Shown here piece by piece: positions 7,654-16,010 of a stretch of 41,981 nucleotides of DNA; position 1 is the first letter of the stretch; each line of letters begins with the position of its first letter. Made by a program: the position numbers and the translations under genes. Origin of the DNA: Acidobacteriaceae bacterium. GTDB lineage: Bacteria; Acidobacteriota; Terriglobia; Terriglobales; Acidobacteriaceae. The notes beneath the pieces are model-generated. The model did no database searches, was not told the origin of the DNA, and saw only the letters and a list, made by a program, of their open reading frames with translations. The stretch spans positions 14,241 through 56,221 of the forward strand of contig PLGM01000331.1 in the NCBI GenBank assembly GCA_003139795.1, in the 5' to 3' direction.

Positions 7654-8618
7654 GGATGGGGCGGAGGTGCGGGGGTAGGCAAATCGTCGAGCCAGCGAGT
7701 CAGCGCGAAGTAATAGTTCTTCGCAGCGCCGGGTTCCTCCAAGAGCCAAACCTGCTCTTTCTGCGCCGTTACTTGCTGGTAAGCTTTCAGCATCTTCGCC
7801 TTAGCGTGGCCGTGCGCAGGTGTCCGATAAAACCACAAGGAGGGTATGCGCAGACTTATTGCGGCCGCCTTCGAGTCCCAGTGGTCACGCACCAGCGCAT
7901 GAGCCGGAACCAGCCTTGCACGCGGGTCGCTGAAGATGGCGTCGTCTGGCACGGGCAGCGGCTCATCCATGACCACCCCGGCCAGATCGGGGTGCGCGGC
8001 GGCCACCTGGAGTGCAAGGTTCGCGCCCAGGCCCTGTCCAAAGATCACCAGAGAACCGGCGGGGATGTGGCGTGTGTTTGTCAGGTACTCGATCGCCGAC
8101 TCCGCATCTTCGCGCCAGCGGGCTTCGCTGGGGCGCTTGAAGCTGCTCATTCCGTAGCCGCGATAGTCGAAAGCGAAGATATTGAGCTTCGCGCCGCGCA
8201 GCGGGATCAACGCGTCAACCATGTCGCCGAGGTTACCGTCTGCGCCGTGCAGGTAGATCGCGGTGTAGCGGCTTTCAGGACCATATGGAATCCACCATCC
8301 GTGCAGTTGTGGCGAACCCGAGGCGGTTACTGCGAAGCCCACAGAGTCGTACGGGAGGCCGATGCTGACCGGTGTCCTTGTCACGGCCGATGTGGGGTGG
8401 TAGAGCAACTGCCAACTGCCCTGCCAGAAGAGAAAACAGAGCGCGAACCAAGCGCAGGCTGCCGCGGCCACAATCGTCAGACTCACCGCGATGAGCAGCC
8501 ATCGGGCGGACACGGTGGGCGGCGGTGTTTGCGGGGCGCGCAGGCTGCTCCAGGCCTGCTCGAAGGCGGACGCGGACAGCGGGGTAACGGGCCTGGGTTG
8601 GGCTTTCTTGCGCGGCAT
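7650..8618 (-). CDS. membrane-anchored alpha/beta-hydrolase-fold protein, nucleophile missing
   Basis: 322 residues with a BEM46/ABHD13-like pattern: one transmembrane helix at about 41-64, LLYHP, LHGWWIPYG, the oxyanion segment IYLHGADGNLGD (about 121-132), FDYRGYGMS (150-158), and a nucleophile-elbow position reading GQGLG (194-198) instead of GxSxG. The expected Ser is Gly196, encoded GGC; an AGC-to-GGC change would explain it. Without the Ser this is probably not a working serine hydrolase, although the fold seems complete. The acyltransferase gene ends 61 bp upstream of its start, and its stop overlaps the start of the next gene, so the three are probably one operon. The start ATG at 8618 fits an N-terminal Lys/Pro-rich cytoplasmic tail. 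Confidence 0.85.
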   Translation of the reverse strand: MPRKKAQPRPVTPLSASAFEQAWSSLRAPQTPPPTVSARWLLIAVSLTIVAAAACAWFALCFLFWQGSWQLLYHPTSAVTRTPVSIGLPYDSVGFAVTASGSPQLHGWWIPYGPESRYTAIYLHGADGNLGDMVDALIPLRGAKLNIFAFDYRGYGMSSFKRPSEARWREDAESAIEYLTNTRHIPAGSLVIFGQGLGANLALQVAAAHPDLAGVVMDEPLPVPDDAIFSDPRARLVPAHALVRDHWDSKAAAISLRIPSLWFYRTPAHGHAKAKMLKAYQQVTAQKEQVWLLEEPGAAKNYYFALTRWLDDLPTPAPPPHP

Positions 8619-8679
8619 GGGCGTGGTCTTTCGTCTGCAGCCGGAGGCGGCGGCTCACTTCTATGCTAACTGCGTAGCT

Positions 8680-9804
8680 TTACACAACGCTGCGTACGCC
8701 CGGCAAACGGACCAGTGGATCGGCGAGAAGCCAGGTGGCCGTGCAGGCCAGCAGGCCGACGGCGCCGAATTTGACCAGCGCGGGCGCGGCCCAGCCATGC
8801 AAAAGCAGGCTGATGCCCACCAGGACCGGCGGATGGATGATGTAGACGGCGTAGGCGCGCCGGTTGAGCCACGCCCAGAGAGCCGAAGGCTGGTTCATGT
8901 GCGCGCGGAAAGCCAGCAGCCAGGCGGCGATCAGGCCCCAGGCAACGAACGGCTCCCAGAGAGCATAAAGGATCGCGGTCCAGGAGAAGCCGCCGGAGAA
9001 ATTGGATTTTCCGGGGCCGTTGAGCGCGTGGGCAACAGCGCTGCCCACCGGCATGAGGGGCCAGGCGACCAACAGAGCTATGACCCCTGCCCGCGCATTC
9101 TTCCAGTTGAGCTGCCGCAGCCAGTCATAGCGCCACGCGGCAATGCCTGCGGCGTAGAGAAAGATGTACGTGGCGAAGTAGCCAAGCTGCAGGCCGAGGA
9201 CGTTCACACCGGTGGGAACGAACTGGCGAATAGCCAGTGCGGCGGCGCCGACTCCGAGAGCGCTCAGGAGCCACCAGCGGCGTGGCGGAACCGGCCTGGG
9301 CGTGCGTTGGGACGGGGAGAGCGGGGAACCGGCAACCGCTCTCCAGGCGCCGTATGCGAGGCTGAAGATCAGGAGAGCCTGCGCGAACCAGAGCGGGCCG
9401 TTGATGAACTGCTTGTGGCGCCAGAGCCAGAAGATGGCGGACCAGAAGCCGTCGCCCTCAGCGAAATTCACAATGGCCGCGGTCAGCGGTCCGAGGATCA
9501 GGCCGAATGCAAGCAGCGGCACGCCGAGACGCAGGAAGCGGTCGGAGATGAAGCGCGCATAACCCTTTCGCTCCAGCGAGGCGGGCGTGAAATAGCCGGC
9601 CAGCAGGAAGAAGAAGCCCATGAAATAGGCCTGGTTGGTGGTGCAGAAGAGGATGAGCAGTTGGCTGGAGGGCGCGCCGGAGGGGTCGATCTCGTGCCAG
9701 AACCAGCCGCCGATGGCACCGTAGGTGATGGCGGTGTGGTGCAGGATGACCAATGCGGTCACCACGGAGCGGAGGCGGTCGATGTAGAGATCGCGCTGGG
9801 CCAT
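8680..9804 (-). CDS. acyltransferase 3 family membrane protein
   Basis: 374 residues, about ten hydrophobic helices, typical of the acyltransferase-3 family (OafA/OatA/YiaH-like) that moves acyl groups onto envelope glycans or lipids. The N-terminal RDLYIDRLRSVVTALVILHHT contains the family's first-helix pattern with catalytic-type histidines. Further motifs are YFMGFFFLLAGYF, SDRFLRLGVPLL, GPLWFAQALL and the C-terminal YAVYIIHPPVLVGI. It heads the minus-strand set with the hydrolase-like and NlpC-like genes. The acyl acceptor cannot be told from sequence. Confidence 0.9.
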   Translation of the reverse strand: MAQRDLYIDRLRSVVTALVILHHTAITYGAIGGWFWHEIDPSGAPSSQLLILFCTTNQAYFMGFFFLLAGYFTPASLERKGYARFISDRFLRLGVPLLAFGLILGPLTAAIVNFAEGDGFWSAIFWLWRHKQFINGPLWFAQALLIFSLAYGAWRAVAGSPLSPSQRTPRPVPPRRWWLLSALGVGAAALAIRQFVPTGVNVLGLQLGYFATYIFLYAAGIAAWRYDWLRQLNWKNARAGVIALLVAWPLMPVGSAVAHALNGPGKSNFSGGFSWTAILYALWEPFVAWGLIAAWLLAFRAHMNQPSALWAWLNRRAYAVYIIHPPVLVGISLLLHGWAAPALVKFGAVGLLACTATWLLADPLVRLPGVRSVV

Positions 9805-9907
9805 GAGCCATCATACGTGCGGCCGCGATCTCTGGTTTAGTGAAGCGTGGTCTCCCAGGTCTGCCGCCGCGACGGGCGAGGCCTGGGAGCATCCAGTCCG
9901 ATGGCGA

Positions 9908-10660
9908 CTAATACTTGACGATGGCGGTGAAGGAGTCGGGCTTGAGGCTGGCTCCGCCTACCAGGGCGCCGTCGATCTCTTCCTCGCTGATGAGGGCGGT
10001 GGCATTGTCGGGCTTGACGCTGCCGCCGTAGAGGATGCGCATGGCCGCGGCCACTTTTGCGCCCAGGAGTTTGGCCACTTCGGCGCGGATGATTATGTGC
10101 GCTTCGACGGCCATTTCGGGCGTGGCGGTCCTGCCGGTGCCGATGGCCCACACCGGCTCATAGGCGATGAAGATGGGCGCGGCGGCCTCGGCGGTGATAC
10201 CGGCAAAGGCGCCCGCGATCTGGGTCTTGAGCACTTCCTCGGTCTTGCCGGCTTCGCGCTCGGCGAGCACTTCGCCGATGCAGACGACCGGAATGACGCC
10301 GTGCTTGAGCGCGGTGTGCAGCTTCTTGTTGACGATCGCGTCGGTTTCAGCAAAGTACTGGCGGCGCTCGGAGTGACCGATCAGGGTGTGCGTTCCGCCC
10401 ACGGCCAGGAGCTGGCCCACGGAGGTCTCGCCGGTGTAGGCGCCCTCCTCGGCAAAGTGGATGTTCTGCGCGCCGACGGAGACGTTGGAGCCCCTGGCGG
10501 CTTCAATCACCGTGGGCAGCAACACAGGCGAGGGGAACAGGGCAATCTCGTCGCGGTCGTGCCCGGCAACGAGGGGCAAAAAGGCATCGACGAAGGCCTT
10601 GGCTTGGCCAGGCGTCTTGTACATCTTCCAATTGGCGGCAATGAACGCTTTACGGGACAT
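9908..10660 (-). CDS. tpiA: triosephosphate isomerase
   Basis: 250 residues, full length. It interconverts glyceraldehyde-3-phosphate and dihydroxyacetone phosphate in glycolysis. Visible signatures are the N-terminal AANWKM with substrate-binding Asn and Lys, the histidine motif IGHSERRQYF, the catalytic-Glu loop AYEPVWAIGTG, and the phosphate-binding ILYGGSVKPDN and GALVGGASL. The ATG at 10660 is the natural start. It follows pgk by 127 bp on the same strand and is last in a gap-ridA-pgk-tpiA series. Confidence 0.98.
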   Translation of the reverse strand: MSRKAFIAANWKMYKTPGQAKAFVDAFLPLVAGHDRDEIALFPSPVLLPTVIEAARGSNVSVGAQNIHFAEEGAYTGETSVGQLLAVGGTHTLIGHSERRQYFAETDAIVNKKLHTALKHGVIPVVCIGEVLAEREAGKTEEVLKTQIAGAFAGITAEAAAPIFIAYEPVWAIGTGRTATPEMAVEAHIIIRAEVAKLLGAKVAAAMRILYGGSVKPDNATALISEEEIDGALVGGASLKPDSFTAIVKY

Positions 10661-10787
10661 TTTGCAAGGTTCCTCAAACGAATCTTAGTTGATGGCAACT
10701 TGCTGCCAAAGTGACAGCGGGCACAACGTGGACATTTCCGGAGGTCGCAGCCGATCTTGCACTGGGCCAGACCGGCTGCATTTGCCA

Positions 10788-12002
10788 CTACTTATCCGTC
10801 AGCGCTTCGACGCCGGGGAGTTTCTTGCCTTCGAGGAATTCGAGGCTGGCGCCGCCGCCGGTGGAGATGTGGGTGATCTGGTCGGCTACGCCGGCTTGGT
10901 TGATGGCGGAGACCGAGTCGCCGCCGCCGATGATGCTGATGGCGGCCTTGTTGGCCGCAACGGCATGGGCGATGGCGTTGGTGCCCACGGCAAACTTGGG
11001 GAATTCGAAGACGCCGGCGGGGCCGTTCCAGACGATGGTGCGGGCCGTCGAGACCACTTCTTCAATGGCCAGGATGGACTTGGGGCCGATGTCCAGACCC
11101 ATCCAGTCGGCGGGGAAATTGACTGAGCAATCCCAAACCTGGGTGTTGGCGTCGGCGGCAAACTTGTCGGCCAGGATGTTATCGACGGGCAGCAGAAGGT
11201 TGACGCCCTTGGCTTTGGCCTTGTCGAGGGCCGCTTTGGCCATGTCGATCTTGTCTTCTTCGACGAGGGACTTGCCGGTGGAGACGCCTAACGCGCGCTC
11301 GAATGTATAGGCCATGCCGCCTACGATGACCAGGGTGTTTACCTTGTCGAGAAGATTGTCGATAACATCGATCTTGCCGGAGATCTTGGAGCCGCCGATG
11401 ATGGCGACAAAGGGCTTCTCGGGCGATTCCAGGGCCTTGCCGAGATAGGTGATCTCCTTTTCCATCAGCAGGCCGGCCACGGCGGGCTTGAGGAAGTGGG
11501 TGATGCCCTCGGTGGAGGCATGGGCGCGATGGGCGGAGCCGAAGGCGTCGTTGACGTAGACCTCGGCCAGCGAGGCCAGCGCCTTGGAGAAGGCTGGATC
11601 GTTGGCTTCTTCCTCGGGGTGGAAGCGCAGGTTTTCAAGCAGCAGCACCTGGCCGGATTCGAGCTGGCGGGCCAACTCAGTGGCTACTTCGCCGATGCAG
11701 TCGGGAGCGAAAGCCACGTTGACGGACTCGCCGAGTTCCTTGTCGAGCAGTTCGCGCAGCCGGTGAACCACCGGGCGCAGCGAGTACTTGGGATTGGGTT
11801 TGCCCTTGGGACGGCCAAGGTGCGAGGCCAGAATCACCTTGGCCTTGTGGCGGATAGCGTAGACGATGGTGGGCAGCGTGGCCACGATGCGGGTGTCGTC
11901 GGTGATGGCGGAGCCGTCTTCGCTGAGCGGCACGTTGAAATCGACGCGGATGAACACGCGCTTGTTGGCCAGATCGATGTCGCGAATGGAGAGCTTGGGC
12001 AT
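10788..12002 (-). CDS. pgk: phosphoglycerate kinase
   Basis: 404 residues, full length. It transfers phosphate between 1,3-bisphosphoglycerate and ADP. Motifs include the N-terminal KRVFIRVDFNVPL, SHLGRPKGKPNPKYSLRPV, VNDAFGSAHRAHAST, GGSKISGKIDV and the C-terminal nucleotide site GGGDSV with STGGGASLEFLEGKKLPGV. The gene lies 30 bp downstream of the RidA-family gene and upstream of tpiA, forming a lower-glycolysis cluster. Confidence 0.98.
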   Translation of the reverse strand: MPKLSIRDIDLANKRVFIRVDFNVPLSEDGSAITDDTRIVATLPTIVYAIRHKAKVILASHLGRPKGKPNPKYSLRPVVHRLRELLDKELGESVNVAFAPDCIGEVATELARQLESGQVLLLENLRFHPEEEANDPAFSKALASLAEVYVNDAFGSAHRAHASTEGITHFLKPAVAGLLMEKEITYLGKALESPEKPFVAIIGGSKISGKIDVIDNLLDKVNTLVIVGGMAYTFERALGVSTGKSLVEEDKIDMAKAALDKAKAKGVNLLLPVDNILADKFAADANTQVWDCSVNFPADWMGLDIGPKSILAIEEVVSTARTIVWNGPAGVFEFPKFAVGTNAIAHAVAANKAAISIIGGGDSVSAINQAGVADQITHISTGGGASLEFLEGKKLPGVEALTDK

Positions 12003-12032
12003 GGGAGTGCGCCTTCCTTGAAAATGCGGCTT

Positions 12033-12440
12033 CTAGCCGGTTGCGGCGCCGGTTTCGGGGCCGGATAGGGAGTCGGGAATGATGGCGTCCATCTCGATCT
12101 CAACACGCCATGCGGGATTGAGCAACTGGGCGACGACCACCATGGTGGCCGCGGGACGAATCTGGGAGAAGAACTCGCCATGGACGCGGCCGACCGCTTC
12201 CCAGTCTTGCTGGCGGGTCAGGAACAGGCGGGTGCGGACCACGTGGTCCAGCGAGGAGCCGGCTTTCAAGAGAGCTTCCGCGGCGATAGCGAAGATGCGG
12301 CGGGTCTGGCCGGCGGCGTCCTCGTTATCGGCGCCCACCGGGCCGGTCCCGGCAAGATACACGGCCTTGCCCACGCGCACTGCGCGGGAGAAGCCGATGA
12401 TGGGTTCGTAGGGAGAACCGCCACTGATGTTCTGGCGCAT
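12033..12440 (-). CDS. RidA family protein (YjgF/YER057c/UK114)
   Basis: About 135 residues. RidA-type proteins hydrolyse reactive enamine/imine intermediates; several subfamilies have other or unknown roles. Features are FSRAVRVGKAVYLAGTGPVG, QTRRIFAIAAEALLKAGSS, VVRTRLFLT and the C-terminal NPAWRVEIEMDAII with the arginine that binds the substrate carboxylate in RidA. The ATG at 12440 (MRQNISGG) matches the family length; the frame runs to 12509 but those codons lie in the palindromic element. No good ribosome-binding site precedes 12440. It separates gap from pgk, which are usually adjacent. Confidence 0.88.
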   Translation of the reverse strand: MRQNISGGSPYEPIIGFSRAVRVGKAVYLAGTGPVGADNEDAAGQTRRIFAIAAEALLKAGSSLDHVVRTRLFLTRQQDWEAVGRVHGEFFSQIRPAATMVVVAQLLNPAWRVEIEMDAIIPDSLSGPETGAATG

Positions 12441-12466
12441 GGTGGGCAGGTGGGGTTCGTGGGATC

Positions 12467-12504
12467 CCACCCTAGCCGCAAAAACAAGAACGCGGCGAGG
12501 GTGG
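12467..12504. repeat. REP-like palindrome between gap and the RidA gene
   Basis: Arms CCACCCTAGCCGC (12467-12479) and GCGGCGAGGGTGG (12492-12504) pair over 13 bp with one mismatch around a 12-nt A-rich loop. A second small palindrome, GTGGGATCCCAC (12459-12470), overlaps its edge. No U-tract follows on the minus strand. It looks like a dispersed intergenic palindromic repeat and may also act as a 3'-end structure for gap mRNA. Confidence 0.75.
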
Positions 12505-12530
12505 AGCACCCGGCATTGTGAGGTTGCGGT

Positions 12531-13535
12531 TTACAGGCCGTTTTCGGTCAGGAAGCCGATCAGGTCGACGACGCGGCTGGAGTAGCCCCACTCGTTGTCG
12601 TACCAGCTCAGCACCTTGACGAGGTTACCGACCACCTTGGTGAGCGGCGTGTCCACGATCGAGCTGCGCGCATCGCCCTTGAAGTCGGAGCTGACCAGCA
12701 GGTTGGCGTCAACGCCCAGAATGCCCTTGAGTTCGCCCTCGGAGGCGGCCTTGAAGGCGGCGTTCAGGGCTTCGGCCGAAGTGGGCTTCTCGGCGATGTA
12801 AGTCAAATCGACGAGCGAGACGTTGGGGGTGGGGACGCGGATGGCGAAACCGTCGAGCTTGCCGGCGGTCGCAGGGATGACCAGCTTGAGGGCCTTGGCG
12901 GCGCCGGTCGAAGTCGGAATCATCGACAGGGCTGCGGCACGGGCGCGGCGCAGGTCCTTGTGCGGGAAGTCGAGGATGACCTGGTCGTTGGTGTAGCTGT
13001 GGATGGTGGTCATGAGGCCGGAGACGAGGCCGGTGGTCTCGAGGACCACCTTCACGACGGGCGCCAGACAGTTGGTGGTGCAACTGGCGTTGGAAAGAAT
13101 GTTGTGCTTGGCCGGATCATACTTGTCCTGGTTCACGCCCAACACGATGGTGAGGTCTTCGTTGGTGGCGGGAGCGGAGATGATGACCTTCTTCACGGTC
13201 GCGCCCAGGTGCGCCTTGGCCTTGTTGGCGTCGGTGAAGTGGCCAGTGGATTCGATGACGATCTGCGCGCCGACTTCAGCCCAGGGCAGCTTGGCGGGGT
13301 CGCGCTCGGCCCAGACCTTGATCTTCTTGCCATCGACGGAGATGAAGTCGTCGCCGGCGCTGATCTCATTCTTCAGGTTGCCCAGGATCGAGTCGTACTT
13401 GAGCAGGTGGGCCAGCGTGGCCGGGCTGGTCAAGTCGTTGACGGCCACAAAATCAATCTCGGGGTTGCCCAGTGCGGCGCGCAAAACGTTGCGGCCAATG
13501 CGGCCGAAGCCGTTGATACCAACCTTAACTGCCAT
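12531..13535 (-). CDS. gap: glyceraldehyde-3-phosphate dehydrogenase, type I
   Basis: 334 residues, full length. It oxidises glyceraldehyde-3-phosphate to 1,3-bisphosphoglycerate with NAD. The nucleotide fold starts [15 protein letters not shown], with the NAD-specific Asp in FVAVNDL. The catalytic cysteine motif is [12 protein letters not shown], followed by [10 protein letters not shown], and the C-terminus has [16 protein letters not shown]. The ATG at 13535 has AAAGGAG nine bases upstream, a strong site. It leads the glycolytic cluster, and its 5' region carries a small hairpin. Confidence 0.98.
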   Translation of the reverse strand: MAVKVGINGFGRIGRNVLRAALGNPEIDFVAVNDLTSPATLAHLLKYDSILGNLKNEISAGDDFISVDGKKIKVWAERDPAKLPWAEVGAQIVIESTGHFTDANKAKAHLGATVKKVIISAPATNEDLTIVLGVNQDKYDPAKHNILSNASCTTNCLAPVVKVVLETTGLVSGLMTTIHSYTNDQVILDFPHKDLRRARAAALSMIPTSTGAAKALKLVIPATAGKLDGFAIRVPTPNVSLVDLTYIAEKPTSAEALNAAFKAASEGELKGILGVDANLLVSSDFKGDARSSIVDTPLTKVVGNLVKVLSWYDNEWGYSSRVVDLIGFLTENGL

Positions 13536-13590
13536 GTGTGTATTCTCCTTTGTAGACGGTGAGGCTGTGGTTTGAGCCTGGTTCGTTCGG

Positions 13591-13611
13591 CCTCTGGAAT
13601 GCGTCCAGAGG
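13591..13611 (-). promoter_or_regulatory. 8-bp hairpin in the gap leader
   Basis: CCTCTGGA and TCCAGAGG are separated by 5 nt (ATGCG), 56 bp upstream of the gap start. If the promoter lies further upstream, this would be in the mRNA leader. I could not place a convincing -10/-35 pair between 13612 and 13800. Confidence 0.45.
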
Positions 13612-13817
13612 GCGGTTCCACCAAACCCATGATGGTAACACTCCTGTCAACGGAAATGAGGTCAAAACCGGTCGATTCCCGTCTTCGGAGCGGAAACTTC
13701 CTCAAAGATAGTGTGCCTTTCCGGATACGGGACGGTATGTGATGCTGTACACACCATTTGCAGCGCCCTCGGGCAGTATGGTATTCGGGTATTACGATTG
13801 AAGGTGTACAAGGCGGC

Positions 13818-14612
13818 ATGAGAAGACGCTCGAGACGCGCTCCCAATACTTCGGAATCCACAGGCAAAATTGGCCAGGAACTCCCATCGAATCAACCGGC
13901 TCCGCTGGTTCCGTTCTATCCGGACGCCCCTCCGGCGGCGGCGCCGGCACAGCAGCCCCGTCCGCAGCGGCCCCAGCAACCCCGGCCTGCGGTGCCGGCC
14001 CGGCCCGTTCCGGCGCGGCCAGCGAAGACGGAGTGGCCCGCGAAGCAGGACTGGAATGAGCCGCCCGGCTCCGGGCGTTTCGAGCTGGAAACCCAGCCGG
14101 AAACGCCCAGCGTGCCACCGCCGGAGGCCGAAGCGGCCGAACGCTCGCCCCAGGCGCCCAAGGGGTATGTGGTGCTGGCCATCGGGCTGCCCGGCTCGGG
14201 CAAGACCACCTGGTTCCGGCGCCGCGGGGTTACGCCGCTGTCGAGCGACCTGCTGCGCAACATCCTCTTCGACGATGTGGAGGAGCAGCGCTACCAGGGG
14301 CTGGTCTTCTCCACCTTGCGGTCGCTGCTGCGGGCCAGGCTGATTGCACGCATGCCGTGGAACTATGTGGACGCGACGAATTTGTCGATCCATGAACGCC
14401 GCCAGTGGATCAAGATGTCCAAGAGCTTCGGCTACGAGGTGCAAGCGGTCTTTTTCGATGTACCGCTGGACGTGTGCCTGGAGCGCAACAGCAAGCGCGA
14501 CCGCTCAGTGAGCGAGGACGTAATGCGGAAGATGGCGGAAAAGCTGAAGCCGCCGGTGTTTGAAGAGGGATTTGAAAAGATCACCGTGGTGAGGGTGAAG
14601 AGCGCAAATTGA
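13818..14612 (+). CDS. P-loop kinase-like protein (AAA_33 / polynucleotide-kinase type)
   Basis: About 264 residues. The N-terminal 110 or so are Pro/Ala/Gln-rich and probably disordered. Then comes a zeta-toxin/PNK-like P-loop domain: Walker A GLPGSGKTT, a short SSDLLRNILFDD segment, the conserved NYVDATNLSIHERRQW (resembling DATN in the PNK/AAA_33 family), and CLERNSKRDRSVSEDVMRKM as the lid with arginines. The family phosphorylates nucleic-acid ends or small substrates; the substrate here is unknown. The ATG at 13818 has AAGG about five bases upstream and is preferred over 13758. It is divergent from gap. Confidence 0.8.
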   Translation: MRRRSRRAPNTSESTGKIGQELPSNQPAPLVPFYPDAPPAAAPAQQPRPQRPQQPRPAVPARPVPARPAKTEWPAKQDWNEPPGSGRFELETQPETPSVPPPEAEAAERSPQAPKGYVVLAIGLPGSGKTTWFRRRGVTPLSSDLLRNILFDDVEEQRYQGLVFSTLRSLLRARLIARMPWNYVDATNLSIHERRQWIKMSKSFGYEVQAVFFDVPLDVCLERNSKRDRSVSEDVMRKMAEKLKPPVFEEGFEKITVVRVKSAN

Positions 14613-14625
14613 CGCGGGTTTCACA

Positions 14626-14653
14626 TTGCTTCAACGCACTCTGCACATATAAT
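14626..14653 (+). promoter_or_regulatory. sigma-70 type promoter for the YdjM-like gene
   Basis: TTGCTT (14626-14631) and a perfect TATAAT (14648-14653) with a 16-bp spacer lie directly downstream of the P-loop gene and about 45 bp upstream of the next start. Confidence 0.7.
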
Positions 14654-14704
14654 TGACTTGCTTCCTGAAACCGTGTGAGGTCTGCCGAAGGAAGGATGTT
14701 TCCC

Positions 14705-15226
14705 ATGGCAGGTATAGCGCATGCGGCTGTAGGGCTGGCCGCCAAGCCGCTCGTTCCTGAAGTCAACGTTGGCTGGCTTATCCTCGGCACTTTCGTGCTG
14801 GACATACTATGGGTCGCCTTCTGGTGCGTCGGCCTTGAAACCTCGCCCGCCAATCCCGCCGCTCATCCTCCCTGGTGGGACCACAGTCTGCTGATGGCCG
14901 TAGTCTGGTCTGTGCTGTTTGGCCTGCTGGCCTACTGGCTAGGACGCCGCTCCCGGCACCGGACAAGTATTGGGGTCGTCTTCGGCCTGATGGTTTTTTC
15001 GCACTGGGTACTTGACTGGATCACGCATCCCATGACGGCCCTGTCGCTCAGCGACAAGGGCATACCCGTTGCCTTCGGCAACTCGCCGCTCGTCGGTCTG
15101 GGCCTCTATCGCTCACTGACTGTTGTGTGGGTGACGGAGATCGGCGGCCTTCTCGCAGGGCTGGCGGTTTATATCGTGTGGCGGGTGCGGAGCAAACATC
15201 CACAACCTGCCGCTGAGCCGGTCTGA
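14705..15226 (+). CDS. YdjM/DUF457-like membrane metal-dependent hydrolase family
   Basis: About 173 residues with four or five hydrophobic helices. Conserved polar positions inside the hydrophobic pattern are H in GIAHAAVG, DH in WWDHSLLMAV, and H and D in FSHWVLDWITHP, as in the YdjM (PF04307) family annotated as inner-membrane metal-dependent hydrolases. The ATG at 14705 has GGAAGG nine bases upstream; an ATG at 14696 abuts that site. The gene has its own promoter at 14626-14653. Substrate and role are unknown. Confidence 0.75.
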   Translation: MAGIAHAAVGLAAKPLVPEVNVGWLILGTFVLDILWVAFWCVGLETSPANPAAHPPWWDHSLLMAVVWSVLFGLLAYWLGRRSRHRTSIGVVFGLMVFSHWVLDWITHPMTALSLSDKGIPVAFGNSPLVGLGLYRSLTVVWVTEIGGLLAGLAVYIVWRVRSKHPQPAAEPV

Positions 15227-15294
15227 GGGACCGTTTCCACTCCGAATCATCGATGGTCCGGGCTGAGGGCTTGTTTGTGAATTGCCTTCTCAAG

Positions 15295-15406
15295 CAGCGC
15301 CGGTCTCCAGACCGGCTGTCCCGGCGGCGATCACGCCGGCAGAAGCTGTATGAGGAGTGTACAGGCCAGGAGGCCTGCACGACAGCCGACCTGGAGGTCG
15401 GCGCTG
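15295..15406. repeat. 112-bp cluster of four nested hairpins
   Basis: Bounded by CAGCGCCG (15295-15302) and its exact complement CGGCGCTG (15399-15406). Inside lie GCCGGTCT-CC-AGACCGGC (15299-15316), CCGGCG...CGCCGG (15321-15339), CAGGCC-AGGA-GGCCTG (15362-15377) and GCCGACC-TGGA-GGTCGGC (15385-15402). The symmetric ends suggest a discrete non-coding element, probably a dispersed palindromic repeat. It sits between the YdjM-like and DinB-like genes. Confidence 0.85.
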
Positions 15407-15443
15407 CCAGTTTGCGGATAGACTCTTAACGAGAGGTGTGCCC

Positions 15444-15983
15444 TTGACTCCGTCTCCTGCGAATACTCCTAACAGTGAGCCCTGGCTGCGTGGAACTCAT
15501 GTCGAGGTTCCGGCAGTGGGGCGTGCGGTGCTGCACGCGCTCGATCTTGCGCTTGATGACCTGACCAAGTGGACCGAAGGCCTGACCGATGCCGAGGTTC
15601 ACGCGCAGCCGCTGGGGCTGACTTCGGTGGCCTTCCATCTGCGCCACATTGCGCGTTCGACCGACCGGCTGCTGAGTTATGCGGAAGGCAAGCAGCTTTC
15701 GGCGGAGCAGTTGGTTGCGCTCAAGGCCGAGCATGCTGGACCCGAACTGCAGGAAAGGGAGCCGCTGCCCGTGCTGCTGGCCGAGGTTGAGGCTTCGTTC
15801 AGCAATGCGGCGGAGCGGGTGCGCGTGCTGGCGACGGCCGATCTGGACACCTTTCGCGGCGTGGGCCGCAAGCAGTTGCCGACGAGCATTGGAGGCGCGC
15901 TGATCCACGTGGCCGATCATACGCAGCGGCACGTGGGACAGGTGGTGACGACGGCGAAAGTGCTGAGGGCGCTGCGGGGATAG
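15444..15983 (+). CDS. DinB-like (DinB_2) family protein
   Basis: About 179 residues, four-helix DinB/YfiT-like fold. Putative metal-ligand histidines are in SVAFHLRHIARSTDRLL (near the start of helix 2) and in the C-terminal HVADHTQRHVGQVVTTAKVL, the usual H...HxxxH arrangement. Members are thiol-dependent enzymes or stress proteins of mostly unknown substrate. The TTG at 15444 has GAGAGG seven bases upstream; a GTG at 15438 in the same frame is too close to that site. Upstream frame lies in the hairpin cluster and is not coding. Confidence 0.8.
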   Translation: MTPSPANTPNSEPWLRGTHVEVPAVGRAVLHALDLALDDLTKWTEGLTDAEVHAQPLGLTSVAFHLRHIARSTDRLLSYAEGKQLSAEQLVALKAEHAGPELQEREPLPVLLAEVEASFSNAAERVRVLATADLDTFRGVGRKQLPTSIGGALIHVADHTQRHVGQVVTTAKVLRALRG

Positions 15984-16010
15984 CCGGCCTTCCCCAATCC
16001 AGTGCGGCGA

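Noticed and set aside
8491-9840. 449-codon plus-strand frame opposite the acyltransferase gene
   Set aside because: It is antisense to a clearly recognised membrane protein and has the composition of a GC-rich shadow frame.
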